Source: CAHJXF01 sp038240015 (GTDB taxonomy: Bacteria > Pseudomonadota > Gammaproteobacteria > Burkholderiales > Burkholderiaceae_D). Taken from it: 33,450 bases of DNA. Of the stretch, positions 17,632 to 26,327 are shown one piece after another. The stretch lies in the NCBI GenBank assembly GCA_038240015.1, contig JBBSEF010000029.1, positions 1 to 33,450 on the forward strand. The letters are read 5' to 3'. A program made the position numbers and the translations under genes. The notes under the pieces were generated by a model, which worked only from the letters and a program-made list of their open reading frames with translations, was not told where the DNA came from and ran no database searches. The first letter of the stretch is position 1, and the number at the start of each line of letters is the position of its first letter.

Positions 17632-20600
17632 TCAATGAAAATCCCGACTCGCCACGCCAAGTCGTCCCAGCATTTGTGAATGATCGAACAGCCGGTTCGC
17701 GACCACATGCCGTACCTCGCCCTGTTTCTGCCACACCCCGTGCACGGTCAACAGGCGCGCCGATAGCAATGGGCGTCGCTGTGTCTGTGCGACGCGCTCC
17801 CACACGATCACGTTGATGACGCCGGTCTCATCTTCGAGCGTGACGAAGATCGTTCCTTTTGCGGTGCCGGGTCGCTGGCGCATGGTGACGATGCCGGTGG
17901 TGCGCACCAGGCGTCCATCGGGCAGGTTGCGCAGCGCTGCTGCGCTCGACAGCTTCATCTTCGACAGGCGAGGGCGCAGCAATGCGAGTGGATGTCGTCG
18001 CAAGGTAAAGCCGGTGCTCGCGTAGTCGTCGACGATCTCGCGGCCTTCGGTGGCCACCGGCAGTTGCGGCGATGACTCGGCTATCGGCGCGTCGCGCATC
18101 AGGTCGCGTTCGAGGTGATGCGATGCGGCTTGCCAACGCGCTTGTCTTCGATGACCGGCAATTGCCGTGAGCGCATCGGCTGCGGCCAACGCATCGAGTT
18201 CGAGAGTCGATAGCGCGGCGCGGCGCGCCAGGTCATCGACATCGCGAAACGCCTGTCCGCGACGCGCGGCGATCAAGCGATCGGCAGCCCCATCGTTGAA
18301 ACCCTTGACGCTGTTCAGCCCGAGTCGTACCGCGGGTTGCACACGCGGCTTGACCTCCTTGTCGCCATCGCGCGCGCAACGCGCCTCGAAGGCCGCGAGC
18401 TCTTCACACTCTTCCAGCCTCGCATCCCGATCGCTCACCATCACATCGATCGCCCGCACCTCGATGTCATGCCGCCGCGCATCCTGAATCAATTGCGACG
18501 ATGAATAGAACCCCATCGGCTGGCTGTTCAGCATCGCGGCGAGAAACGCTGCGGGTTCGTGACACTTGAGCCAGCACGAGATATAGACGAGGAATCCGAA
18601 GCTGGCCGCATGCGATTCGGGAAAGCCGTATTCGCCGAAGCCTTCGACCTGCTTGAAGATGCGTTCGGCATAGTCGCGCTGGTAGCCGTTCTTCAACATG
18701 CCATCGACGATGCGGTCGTGAAAGGGGCCGAGCCCGCCTTTTCTTTTCCATGCGGCCATCGCGCGGCGCAGCTTGTCCGCTTCGCCGGCGGTGAAGTCGG
18801 CGGCCAGCATCATCAACTGCATCACCTGTTCCTGAAAGATTGGGACGCCGAGCGTGCGTGACAGCGCCTGCTCGACTTTCGAGCTTTCGTAAATAGGTTG
18901 CTCGCCACGTCGCAGCGCCTCGCGCGCCTTGAGATACGGATGCACCATGCCGCCCTGGATCGGACCGGGGCGCACGATCGCGACTTCGACCACGAGGTCG
19001 TAGAAGCATCGCGGCTGCAAGCGCGGCAGCATGCTCATCTGCGCGCGGCTTTCGATCTGGAACACGCCGACCGTATCGGCCTTGCAGATCATGTCGTACG
19101 TGAGCGCATCTTCTTTCGGGACGTCGATCAACTTGAAGGACGCACCGCGCCTCTGGGCAACCAGATCGAGTGCGCGTCGAATCGCCGACAGCATGCCGAG
19201 CGCGAGCACATCGACCTTCAGCAGTCCGAGTTCTTCGAGGTCGTCCTTGTCCCACTGAATGACGCTGCGATCTTTCATCGCGGCGTTTTCGATCGGCACG
19301 AGCCGGGATAATTTGTCGCGGCTGATGACGAAGCCGCCGACGTGTTGCGACAGATGGCGCGGAAAGCTGCGCAAGGTCGCAGTCAACTCGACCAGCTTCT
19401 GCACGACGGGGCTGTCGGGGTCGAAGCCGTTTTCTTCGAGCCGCTCGCGATGGGCGCTGTGCCCATCCCACCACGCATGCGATGACGACAGCCGCTGCAC
19501 GCGATCGCCGTCGAGTCCCAGCGCCTTGCCGACATCGCGCACTGCAGAGCGCGTGCGATATGCGATCACGGTCGCGGCCAGCGCGGTGCGATGGCGCCCG
19601 TACTTTTGGTAGATGTACTGGATCACTTCTTCGCGGCGCTGATGCTCGAAGTCCACGTCGATGTCGGGCGGCTCGTTGCGCTCTTTCGTGAGGAAGCGCT
19701 CGAACAGAGTTTCCTGCAAGGCCGGATTGACTTCGGTGATGCCCAGGCAATAACACACTGTCGAATTGGCGGCCGAGCCCCGGCCCTGACAGAGAATCTC
19801 TTTGCTGCGCGCGAACTTCACGATGTCGTACACCGTGAGGAAGAAGGCTTCGTACATGAGCTCGGCGATCAGCGCGAGTTCGTGCTCGACCTGCTTTCTC
19901 ACCTTGTCGATCACCCCCGCGGGAAAGCGCGTCGCGAGGCCTTCTTCGGTCAGCGTGCGCAGGTAGCTCGTCTGGGTCTGGCCTTCGGGAACGATTTCCT
20001 TCGGATATTGATAGCCGAGTTCCTTGAGCGAGAACTTGCATCGCTGCGCAATCGCCACGCTTTCTTCGAGCAATGCGGCGCTCCGGAAAAGTTCGGCGAG
20101 ACGAAAGCGGGAGCGCAAGTGGCGCTCGGCGTTGGATGCGAGCGCGTCACCGCATTCGGCAATCGGCTTGTTCAATCGAATCGCGGTCAGCGTGTCGTGC
20201 AAGGGTTTGCGCGAACGGACGTGCATGTGCACGTTGCCCGCGGCCACGCAGGGCAGATGCATCCGCTCGGCCAAAGCCATCAAGCGATTGCAGACCAGAT
20301 CGTCGTCCATGCGATATGCGCGCTCGATCGCGATCCATGCGCGATCGGCAAACGTGGATGCAATCCAGCGCGCATCGGCTTCGAGATCCGCATCGCCCGA
20401 ATGTTCGACCGCCGCGCGCGAAGGAATCCACAAGGCGAGGCAGTCGGGCATGTGCGCGAGATGATCGATGGTTCCCGCCGAGGCCGGAATCTCGTCAGGC
20501 GACTGCGAAGTGCCGTCGAGATCCGCGCGCGTCAGGCGATACGTGCCTTTCTCGCAGCGCATGCGCGCGAGCGTGATCAACTCCGACAGATTGCCGTAGC

Positions 20601-20868
20601 CATTGAGGTTGGTCGCGAGCAGCACGAGCTGCAGTCCGTCGTCGAGAACGAAGCTGCTGCCGATGATCAGATGCAGCCCGCTGTCCTTGGCCTCCCCGTG
20701 CGCGCGCACTACGCCGGCGAGCGAACACTCGTCGGTGATCGCGAGCCCCGCATAGCCGAGCTCGATCGCGCGAACTACGAGTTCCTCGGGATGCGACGCG
20801 CCCTTGAGGAAGCTGAAGTTCGACAGGCAATGCAGCTCGGCGTAGGGGGGAAGGGCGAGTGACTTCAT
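17632..20868 (-). CDS. dnaE2: Error-prone DNA polymerase III alpha subunit DnaE2
   Basis: A 1078-residue C-family polymerase, the catalytic enzyme of the ImuA-ImuB-DnaE2 translesion mutasome. An N-terminal PHP domain (YAELHCLSNFSFLKGASHPEEL) is followed by the polymerase core with PDIDVDFEH (Asp402 and Asp404) and KVDVLALG (Asp553), aligning with E. coli DnaE Asp401, Asp403 and Asp555. A helix-hairpin-helix region and a C-terminal OB domain (TTGIVTMRQRPGTAKGTIFV) follow. It is shorter than replicative DnaE, as usual for DnaE2. It is separated from imuB by a toxin-antitoxin pair on the opposite strand and by an exonuclease gene. Its promoter must lie in the 75 bp shared with vapB. The LexA-type palindrome found before lexA is not present there. 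Confidence 0.96.
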   Translation of the reverse strand: MKSLALPPYAELHCLSNFSFLKGASHPEELVVRAIELGYAGLAITDECSLAGVVRAHGEAKDSGLHLIIGSSFVLDDGLQLVLLATNLNGYGNLSELITLARMRCEKGTYRLTRADLDGTSQSPDEIPASAGTIDHLAHMPDCLALWIPSRAAVEHSGDADLEADARWIASTFADRAWIAIERAYRMDDDLVCNRLMALAERMHLPCVAAGNVHMHVRSRKPLHDTLTAIRLNKPIAECGDALASNAERHLRSRFRLAELFRSAALLEESVAIAQRCKFSLKELGYQYPKEIVPEGQTQTSYLRTLTEEGLATRFPAGVIDKVRKQVEHELALIAELMYEAFFLTVYDIVKFARSKEILCQGRGSAANSTVCYCLGITEVNPALQETLFERFLTKERNEPPDIDVDFEHQRREEVIQYIYQKYGRHRTALAATVIAYRTRSAVRDVGKALGLDGDRVQRLSSSHAWWDGHSAHRERLEENGFDPDSPVVQKLVELTATLRSFPRHLSQHVGGFVISRDKLSRLVPIENAAMKDRSVIQWDKDDLEELGLLKVDVLALGMLSAIRRALDLVAQRRGASFKLIDVPKEDALTYDMICKADTVGVFQIESRAQMSMLPRLQPRCFYDLVVEVAIVRPGPIQGGMVHPYLKAREALRRGEQPIYESSKVEQALSRTLGVPIFQEQVMQLMMLAADFTAGEADKLRRAMAAWKRKGGLGPFHDRIVDGMLKNGYQRDYAERIFKQVEGFGEYGFPESHAASFGFLVYISCWLKCHEPAAFLAAMLNSQPMGFYSSSQLIQDARRHDIEVRAIDVMVSDRDARLEECEELAAFEARCARDGDKEVKPRVQPAVRLGLNSVKGFNDGAADRLIAARRGQAFRDVDDLARRAALSTLELDALAAADALTAIAGHRRQARWQAASHHLERDLMRDAPIAESSPQLPVATEGREIVDDYASTGFTLRRHPLALLRPRLSKMKLSSAAALRNLPDGRLVRTTGIVTMRQRPGTAKGTIFVTLEDETGVINVIVWERVAQTQRRPLLSARLLTVHGVWQKQGEVRHVVANRLFDHSQMLGRLGVASRDFH

Positions 20869-20881
20869 CCATTTGCCCGGA

Positions 20882-20927
20882 TTGACGGGGTTTCAAAGAG
20901 GATATACATTGATTCGCATGTATATCC
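20882..20927 (+). promoter_or_regulatory. VapBC promoter with operator palindrome
   Basis: A perfect 10-bp inverted repeat, GGATATACAT-N8-ATGTATATCC (20900-20927), lies 16 bp before the antitoxin ATG. A TTGACG hexamer at 20882-20887 and TATACA or TACATT within the palindrome can form the promoter. This is where a VapB antitoxin would bind for autoregulation. The site also lies in the only upstream region available to divergent dnaE2. Confidence 0.75.
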
Positions 20928-20943
20928 ATCGGGAAAACATGCC

Positions 20944-21171
20944 ATGCAGGTCTCTAAATGGGGTAACAGTCTCGCGGTGCGATTGCCCGCCGCAGTCGTC
21001 GAAGCGCTCGACTTGAAGGAAGGCGAAAGCATCGAGGTCCAGGTTGCGGGTCTCCGTTTGTTGCACATCGAAAAAAAGCCGGGACACAAGACGCTGTTGG
21101 CGCGTTTGCGCAAATACCGCGGACGTCTGCCTGCAGGATTCAAGTGGGATCGTCTCGAAGCGAACGAATGA
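20944..21171 (+). CDS. AbrB/MazE-type antitoxin (VapB-like)
   Basis: A 75-residue protein with an N-terminal swapped-hairpin AbrB/SpoVT DNA-binding domain (MQVSKWGNSLAVRLPAAVVE), typical of MazE and of VapB antitoxins paired with PIN toxins. The C-terminal tail (about 45-75) would neutralise the toxin. The stop overlaps the toxin start as ATGA, giving coupled translation. A palindromic operator lies just upstream. It is on the opposite strand to the mutagenesis genes around it, which suggests later insertion. Confidence 0.9.
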   Translation: MQVSKWGNSLAVRLPAAVVEALDLKEGESIEVQVAGLRLLHIEKKPGHKTLLARLRKYRGRLPAGFKWDRLEANE

Positions 21172-21575
21172 GCGCGCAGCGACGCACGTTCGTCGATACC
21201 AATGTTCTGATGTATCTGCTTTCGGCGGATAGTCACAAAGCCGATCGCGCCGAGAAATTGATTGCATCGAATACGATCGTTTCCGTGCAGGTCCTCTCAG
21301 CATTCACTTCGGTGGCCCGACGCAAGCTGAAATTGAACTGGAAAGAGATCGATGAAATTCTCGCGACGATCCGCGAGGTTTGCAGCGTTGAACCATTGAC
21401 GGTCGACACTTACGATCGCGCACGCACACTCGCCGAGCGATATCGATTGGCGTGGTACGACGCACTGATCGCCGCCAGCGCCCTTCTGGCCGGTTGCGCG
21501 GCGCTTTATTCCGAAGACTTTCAGCATGGCTTTGCGATCGACAAGAAACTCAAGGTCGTCAACCCTTTCGTTTGA
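21168..21575 (+). CDS. PIN-domain ribonuclease toxin (VapC-like)
   Basis: 135 residues from the ATG at 21168, which overlaps the antitoxin stop by four bases. PIN motifs are FVDTNVLMYLLS with Asp10, a central acidic/helical region and WYDALIAASALLAGCAALYSEDFQHG with the later acidic residues. VapC toxins are Mg-dependent endoribonucleases that cut tRNA or rRNA; the target here cannot be told. The canonical Glu after QVL is replaced (QVLSAF where QVLNEF is common), so activity may differ. Together with the upstream gene it forms a complete type II toxin-antitoxin module. Confidence 0.9.
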   Translation: MSAQRRTFVDTNVLMYLLSADSHKADRAEKLIASNTIVSVQVLSAFTSVARRKLKLNWKEIDEILATIREVCSVEPLTVDTYDRARTLAERYRLAWYDALIAASALLAGCAALYSEDFQHGFAIDKKLKVVNPFV

Positions 21576-21581
21576 TGTCAC

Positions 21582-23030
21582 TCAATCCACCCTGACAATG
21601 TGCTTGTCCAGCGCGTTCAAACGCCTGACCAGCAACCGATAGACATCGTGATCGAAGAGCCGCGACGTGATGGCCAGTTGCCGTGCTTCGTCGAGATGTG
21701 TCGCCATGCCGAGGTAAGCCCAGCCATCGACGACATGCAGGCGGTTGCCTTCACGAAATGCGATCGCTCCCACAAAAGGCCAAGGCACCAGCGCGAGTGA
21801 AGCCAACGCGGCTTGCAGACGCTCCGTGTGCTCGGCGATGGTCTCGAGTCCGATGCACGCGCCGCGACATCGCTTGACCTGATGCGAGAAGCAGGGCGTG
21901 CCGGGATGCGTCTTCTCGAGCTTGAGCAATGCGGGACACAGGCCATGCGCATCGGCAATCGCGCGCAAGGTCACGCCGGCCTGACGCGGCGTGGCGAAAG
22001 GTCCGTACAGATCGCGGTCCTGCGCGAAGAAGAGATCGTCGGGTCGCGCGATCGCGAGGCGCCACCGTGCGCGTGCTCGATCCACGACAAGCCGCCACGC
22101 ACACACGTCCTCGTTCTTGCGCAGTTGCCGGTTGTAGGCCGGCATGCGCGCCTTGACGAGCGCTGCCTCGGTCAGCAACGCGCCCAGATCCTGCTCTGTG
22201 CCGCCGCCGGTCTCGATCCATTCGATGCGCGTCATTTGCTGCGAGATCTCCATCTCGCGCGCCGACAGATGGTCGCCGGTGAAGTGCGCCATCACGCGCT
22301 GGCGCAGGTTCTTCGCCTTGCCGATGTAGAGCGGACGCGGTTCTTCGGCGCGATGGTCGGCGCGAGGTGGGCTTTGCGCGCTCGCGGGCTTTGCATATTC
22401 GTCGGCGTGAAACAGATAGACGCCCGCGGTCCTGGGCAACGTGTCGAGCACGTCGGGGTCGAGATGCCGCGGCAAACTCGGACGCGCCGTGAGTTGATCG
22501 ATCGCCGCCGCGATCTGCTCGTGCGGCAAGGCGTCGTGAATCTTTTGCCAGAACTGCCAGAGCAGACGCGCATCGCCGATCGCGCGATGGCGCATCTCGA
22601 CGATGAGCCGATGACGTTCGATCAGCGTGTCGAGGTTGTGACGCGAATAGCCGGGATAGAGCTTGCGCGACAGTCTCACCGTGCACAGCACCGGCGGTCG
22701 GAAGTGATGACCGCTGCGACGAAACGCATTCTTCAGAAAGCCGTGATCGAAGCGCGCGTTGTGCGCGATGAAGAGCCGGCCGTCCAGGCGCGACAGGATG
22801 TCGTCGGCGAGATCCTCGAAGCGGGGCGCATCGGCCACCATCGCGTTGGTGATGCCGGTCAGCGTTTCGATGAAGTGCGGAATGGGCGCATGAGGGTTGA
22901 CCAAGCTCGCCCATTCGCGCACCGGCCGTGACGGATCGTCGAAGTCGACTTCAATGATGCCGACCTCGGTTATGCGATCCTCGATCGGTGAACCACCGGT
23001 GGTTTCGAGATCGACGAAGGAGAGCCGCAT
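21582..23030 (-). CDS. DEDDh exonuclease fused to UvrC-like GIY-YIG nuclease
   Basis: 482 residues from the ATG at 23030 (MRLSFVDLETTGG); an earlier in-frame ATG at 23072 adds a poor-quality extension. Residues 1-180 form a DnaQ-like 3'-5' exonuclease with Asp7 and Glu9 (VDLETTG), AHNARFDHGFLK, and HRAIGDARLLW. Residues of about 200-290 form a GIY-YIG domain (AGVYLF...PLYIGKAKNLRQRV) like the N-terminus of UvrC or Cho. A C-terminal region of unclear role has conserved cysteines (CFSHQVKRCRGACIG), as in UvrC. Such fusions are known, often annotated as DNA polymerase III epsilon. Here it follows imuB by 69 bp on the same strand, so it is probably part of the SOS operon and may process the ends or incisions of damaged DNA. 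Confidence 0.9.
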   Translation of the reverse strand: MRLSFVDLETTGGSPIEDRITEVGIIEVDFDDPSRPVREWASLVNPHAPIPHFIETLTGITNAMVADAPRFEDLADDILSRLDGRLFIAHNARFDHGFLKNAFRRSGHHFRPPVLCTVRLSRKLYPGYSRHNLDTLIERHRLIVEMRHRAIGDARLLWQFWQKIHDALPHEQIAAAIDQLTARPSLPRHLDPDVLDTLPRTAGVYLFHADEYAKPASAQSPPRADHRAEEPRPLYIGKAKNLRQRVMAHFTGDHLSAREMEISQQMTRIEWIETGGGTEQDLGALLTEAALVKARMPAYNRQLRKNEDVCAWRLVVDRARARWRLAIARPDDLFFAQDRDLYGPFATPRQAGVTLRAIADAHGLCPALLKLEKTHPGTPCFSHQVKRCRGACIGLETIAEHTERLQAALASLALVPWPFVGAIAFREGNRLHVVDGWAYLGMATHLDEARQLAITSRLFDHDVYRLLVRRLNALDKHIVRVD

Positions 23031-23099
23031 GATGAAAATTACGCGCAGAAAAATCTCTAATGCATTGAGCAAAAATATGATTGTGGAATCAGGACGGGC

Positions 23100-24713
23100 T
23101 CAACCGAACAGCCCTTGCAGATACCACAAGGCCTTGCCGGTCGCGGGCAAGCGCTCGCGATAGACCCACAGCAAGCGGCCTGCCGCATTCTCGGCGATGA
23201 AGTAATCGCGCGTGACCGGCGCATCGTCCCACCAGCCGGCCTCGATGCGCTCCGGTCCTGCGAGCAGATCGAGCGGCGAGTCGAGCATCGGACGATGGGC
23301 TCGCATGGTTAGCATCCGCGGTTCGGACAACAGCCATGCGGGGCGTGGCCCGACGGTGCAGGACGAGGCCGTCGACTTGCTCGCGCTGGACCTGGAGCGG
23401 GTCACCGTGCCACGCGCTGTCGCATGGCGCAAGCCATGCGATGAAAAAGAGGTGTTCGATGCAGAGCCGCCATGGAGCCTCGCGGCCTCACTGCGCGTGT
23501 CTGCGCGCACCTCTCGCCACGCGCGCTCGGGTCGATGATCGGCCACGCGCTCGATGCGCATCATCGCATCGGGACCGAGGCGCGCGGTCAGCTTCTCGAT
23601 CAATCGCGCCAGCGCTTCTCCGGTGTGTTCTCTCGCGTGCTGGGTCGCCGGTTCGCGTGCGGGAAAGAGCGTGCCATCGGACTCCTCTTCATCGACGATG
23701 ATAGGCGCTTCGAGTGCGAGCTCGAGCACCGGCGCCTTGAGTTCGAGCCGCGACAAGCGCTCGCGCGCGAGTGCGGTCAGGCGCACCGCCTCGTTGCCCG
23801 GCGTGGCCAGCGCGATGGTCAATGCGGTCGGCTCGATCGCGTCTTTGGTCCAGCGATCGTGATGCAGTACCAGGGTGAAGCCGAGCACGGCCGCACGACG
23901 CGCAACTAGCCATCCGGCCAGTTGCGCGAGCAAGCGCTGCGCAGCGAAGACCAGCGCCTCTGCGCTCTCCACGCGCGCCATCAGTTCGATGCGCGCATCG
24001 AAACGCGACGGGGCCTCGAACAGGATTTGCGGGTCGGGCCTGTCGCCCGATGCGCGCGCGAGTTCGTCGAGCAATGCCGTGCCGAAGCGACGCGCGAGTC
24101 CTTTCTGCGGCAGCCGGCGCAGATCGGCGATGGTGCGGCAACCGATGCCATCGAAACGATCGAGAAAGGGCTGCGTCGAGGCGAGATGCGCGATCGGCAA
24201 GGCGTCGAGCGCGGCAGCGAAGCTCTCGTGTCGCGTGGGTTTCTGCTGGCCTGCCATGTTCTTCGCGAGCAGCCATGCGCCATGCGCGGTCGGCGCTTCG
24301 GCGATCGCGATCCGAAGACCCTGCATGCGCATGGCCGCGACGATGTCTTTCTTCAAGGCGCGACGACCGCCGAAGAGTTTCAGGCTGGCCGAGATTTCCA
24401 TCACTAGGCCCGACGCGCGCAACGACACGGTCGGTGTGAAGCGCAGAGCGGCAAGCGCCGCGTCGCTCAACGCCTTGCGTTCGTCTTCGAGGTTGCGCGC
24501 GACCAGGATCAGTTCGGGCAAGAGGGCGAGAGACGTCGCCACCGCTTGCCCCGCGAACACGCCGCAGGCTTCGGCAGCGTGCGTCACGACGGCAATGACG
24601 CGCCGGCTGCCTTCGAGGCCGGTGACCGCCAGAGCCGGTTCGACTGCCTCGGGCCAGCGGCGCAGGATGCAGTCAAGCGGCAGCGTCGGACAATGGATGG
24701 CCAGCCAGTGCAT
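23100..24713 (-). CDS. imuB: ImuB, Y-family polymerase-like hub protein
   Basis: A 537-residue DinB/Y-family homologue. In ImuB proteins the polymerase catalytic acidic residues are lost and the protein links ImuA, DnaE2 and the beta clamp. The N-terminus MHWLAIHCPTLPLDC replaces the Asp-containing motif of active Y-family enzymes, in line with this. A helix-hairpin-helix region (GIGCRTIADLRRLPQKG) and a little-finger-like region follow. The C-terminus is variable, ending in YLQGLFG. The start overlaps the end of imuA by 41 nt. Confidence 0.92.
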   Translation of the reverse strand: MHWLAIHCPTLPLDCILRRWPEAVEPALAVTGLEGSRRVIAVVTHAAEACGVFAGQAVATSLALLPELILVARNLEDERKALSDAALAALRFTPTVSLRASGLVMEISASLKLFGGRRALKKDIVAAMRMQGLRIAIAEAPTAHGAWLLAKNMAGQQKPTRHESFAAALDALPIAHLASTQPFLDRFDGIGCRTIADLRRLPQKGLARRFGTALLDELARASGDRPDPQILFEAPSRFDARIELMARVESAEALVFAAQRLLAQLAGWLVARRAAVLGFTLVLHHDRWTKDAIEPTALTIALATPGNEAVRLTALARERLSRLELKAPVLELALEAPIIVDEEESDGTLFPAREPATQHAREHTGEALARLIEKLTARLGPDAMMRIERVADHRPERAWREVRADTRSEAARLHGGSASNTSFSSHGLRHATARGTVTRSRSSASKSTASSCTVGPRPAWLLSEPRMLTMRAHRPMLDSPLDLLAGPERIEAGWWDDAPVTRDYFIAENAAGRLLWVYRERLPATGKALWYLQGLFG

Positions 24714-25587
24714 GCGAAAGCGTTCGAGTGGGACTGTGCGCCGCGACTGCGCGTTCTTCGGTGATCAATTTGAAAGGCCGCAAGCTCTGTCGCACTTCGG
24801 GGAGCATCAACGTCAGCGGTCTTGCGAGCACCGGGCCGCGACGCTTCAACAGTTGAACCGAGATCGTGCGGCGGTGGCCCACGGGCTGACCCGTGGCGAG
24901 CGCAAGCCGAAGCGGGGCGGGCGACGCGTGGTATTGCGCGGCCGTCGGGCGCATCAGGAAGGTGAGGCCGTCGGCCGACGACGCAGCCGATTGCAAACGA
25001 CGCAAGGCATCGTGACGCGCGAGCGCTTTGTCTTCGGGCAACCACGCGACGAGCGCGCCGAAGGCAGCGCTCCTCAAGCTTTCTTCCAGAGCCCACAAGC
25101 GATCGGCCGGCCGCGCCGCGCGCACGATCAACACGCGGCGCATATCGATGCCCAGTTGTTCCCATCCCGCGGGGTCGGGGATGTGCGGCGGCGCGAGCAG
25201 CACGATCTCGCGTCCGCTTTGCGTCAATGAGGAAAGCGTCGCCGCCAGAAAACGAATCTCGCCCACGCCGGCATGCGCGAGCAAGAGTTCGGTCAGGCAG
25301 CGCGACGGCCAGCCGCCTCCTGGCAACTCTTGATCAAGCATGCGAAAGCCGCTCGGGGTGGACGGCAGAGGCGAATGGGACAAGGCATCGCCGCGCCAGA
25401 AGCGGCCGGCGTATCCGGATTCACGCAACGCGGTTTCGGTGCGATCGATGGCCGCGATGTCGAGGCGGCGGTTTGAAGAAGATGCGGAAGACGCGGCGGG
25501 TGCGACCGACGCGGACTGAGGCTTGGCAAGCGCTGCCCCGCCTTGCTGTGGCAGGAACGCCGAAGTGAAGAGGGGCAGGGAGGCCAC
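24673..25587 (-). CDS. imuA: ImuA, RecA-like translesion synthesis accessory protein
   Basis: 304 residues from a GTG at 25587, 46 bp after the lexA stop. The core (about 80-230, LDQELPGGGWPSRCLTELLL...VLLAPPHIPDPAGWEQLGI) is the RecA/SulA-like fold of ImuA, which acts with ImuB and DnaE2 in damage-induced mutagenesis. The nucleotide-binding loop is degenerate, as is usual in this family. The N-terminal 60 residues are low in complexity (Ala/Ser-rich), so the exact start is uncertain. It overlaps imuB by 41 nt, which fits a single operon. Confidence 0.9.
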   Translation of the reverse strand: MASLPLFTSAFLPQQGGAALAKPQSASVAPAASSASSSNRRLDIAAIDRTETALRESGYAGRFWRGDALSHSPLPSTPSGFRMLDQELPGGGWPSRCLTELLLAHAGVGEIRFLAATLSSLTQSGREIVLLAPPHIPDPAGWEQLGIDMRRVLIVRAARPADRLWALEESLRSAAFGALVAWLPEDKALARHDALRRLQSAASSADGLTFLMRPTAAQYHASPAPLRLALATGQPVGHRRTISVQLLKRRGPVLARPLTLMLPEVRQSLRPFKLITEERAVAAHSPTRTLSHALAGHPLSDAAA

Positions 25588-25633
25588 GATGGCGGGCAGA
25601 CGAGAGCGGTGAAGAAGAGGAACAAGGCAGCCA

Positions 25634-26254
25634 TCAGCGTCGCGGACGCGTGTGACCGATGCGGGGCGAGACGGTCTTGCGGAAGAGGCCGACCATCACG
25701 CCGTGGATTTCAAGATTCTGTTCGGGCCGGATCGGCGCATAAGACGCGTTGGCCGCTTCGAGATAGAAGCCGCGCTTGTCGCGCGCCAGCGTCTTCAACG
25801 TGAACTCGCCATCGACGAACGCAAGCACGACGTCGCCGGGGACGGCCGAGCGGACTTTCTCGACGACCACGAAATCGCCTTCGTGAATGCCAGCCTCGAT
25901 CATCGAGTCGCCGCGCACCTGGAAGAGCTCGGTCTCGGACGGCTTGTCGATCAGGAAGTGATCGATCGCGAAGGCATCGCGCGCGCTGTCGTTGGCCGGT
26001 TGCGGCAGACCGGCGCGCACGGTGTCGGCGACGGTGCGCTCGAAGAAACGCGCCCCGGGTTTGAGGCGACGCCCCGGAGATTCTTCGAGATAGCCTTCGT
26101 CTTTCAGGCGCGCCACCACGCGATGGGTCCACGCGCGTCCGGCGATGCCCCACAACTTTCCGAGCTCTGTGAGAGAGGGGATGACGCCGTTTTTGACGAA
26201 GTAGTCTTGCAAGGCACCCACATGCCCGGAAAGGTCGGAGCGCGGTCGAGGCAT
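25634..26254 (-). CDS. lexA: LexA-family SOS repressor of the imuAB operon
   Basis: A 206-residue LexA-like repressor. An N-terminal winged helix (about 1-65, PSLTELGKLWGIAGRAWTHR) precedes the self-cleavage site Ala81-Gly82 and the peptidase S24 domain with catalytic Ser117 (GDSMIEAGI) and Lys154 (FTLKTLA). RecA-stimulated self-cleavage would release repression. The recognition helix differs from E. coli LexA, as in the second LexA proteins linked to imuAB cassettes, so a non-standard operator is expected. A perfect palindrome overlapping its own promoter (26276-26299) is the obvious candidate. It is the first gene of lexA-imuA-imuB-exonuclease. Confidence 0.93.
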   Translation of the reverse strand: MPRPRSDLSGHVGALQDYFVKNGVIPSLTELGKLWGIAGRAWTHRVVARLKDEGYLEESPGRRLKPGARFFERTVADTVRAGLPQPANDSARDAFAIDHFLIDKPSETELFQVRGDSMIEAGIHEGDFVVVEKVRSAVPGDVVLAFVDGEFTLKTLARDKRGFYLEAANASYAPIRPEQNLEIHGVMVGLFRKTVSPRIGHTRPRR

Positions 26255-26275
26255 AAGCGGAAGACCGAAAAGGTC

Positions 26276-26299
26276 TTTGGTGAATGATCGTTCACCAAA
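26276..26299. promoter_or_regulatory. Candidate LexA operator palindrome
   Basis: TTTGGTGAA-TGATCG-TTCACCAAA is a perfect 9-bp inverted repeat, 22 bp upstream of the lexA ATG. It covers the expected start of transcription and touches the -10 box. It is neither the CTGT-N8-ACAG nor the GTTC-N7-GTTC type of SOS box. Confidence 0.75.
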
Positions 26300-26327
26300 C
26301 GATAACAGCCTGGGTTGTCGCCGTCAA
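26299..26327 (-). promoter_or_regulatory. Promoter of lexA-imuA-imuB
   Basis: On the minus strand, TTGACG (26322-26327) and TATCGT (26299-26304) are spaced by exactly 17 bp. Transcription would start near 26292, inside the palindromic operator. Confidence 0.75.
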
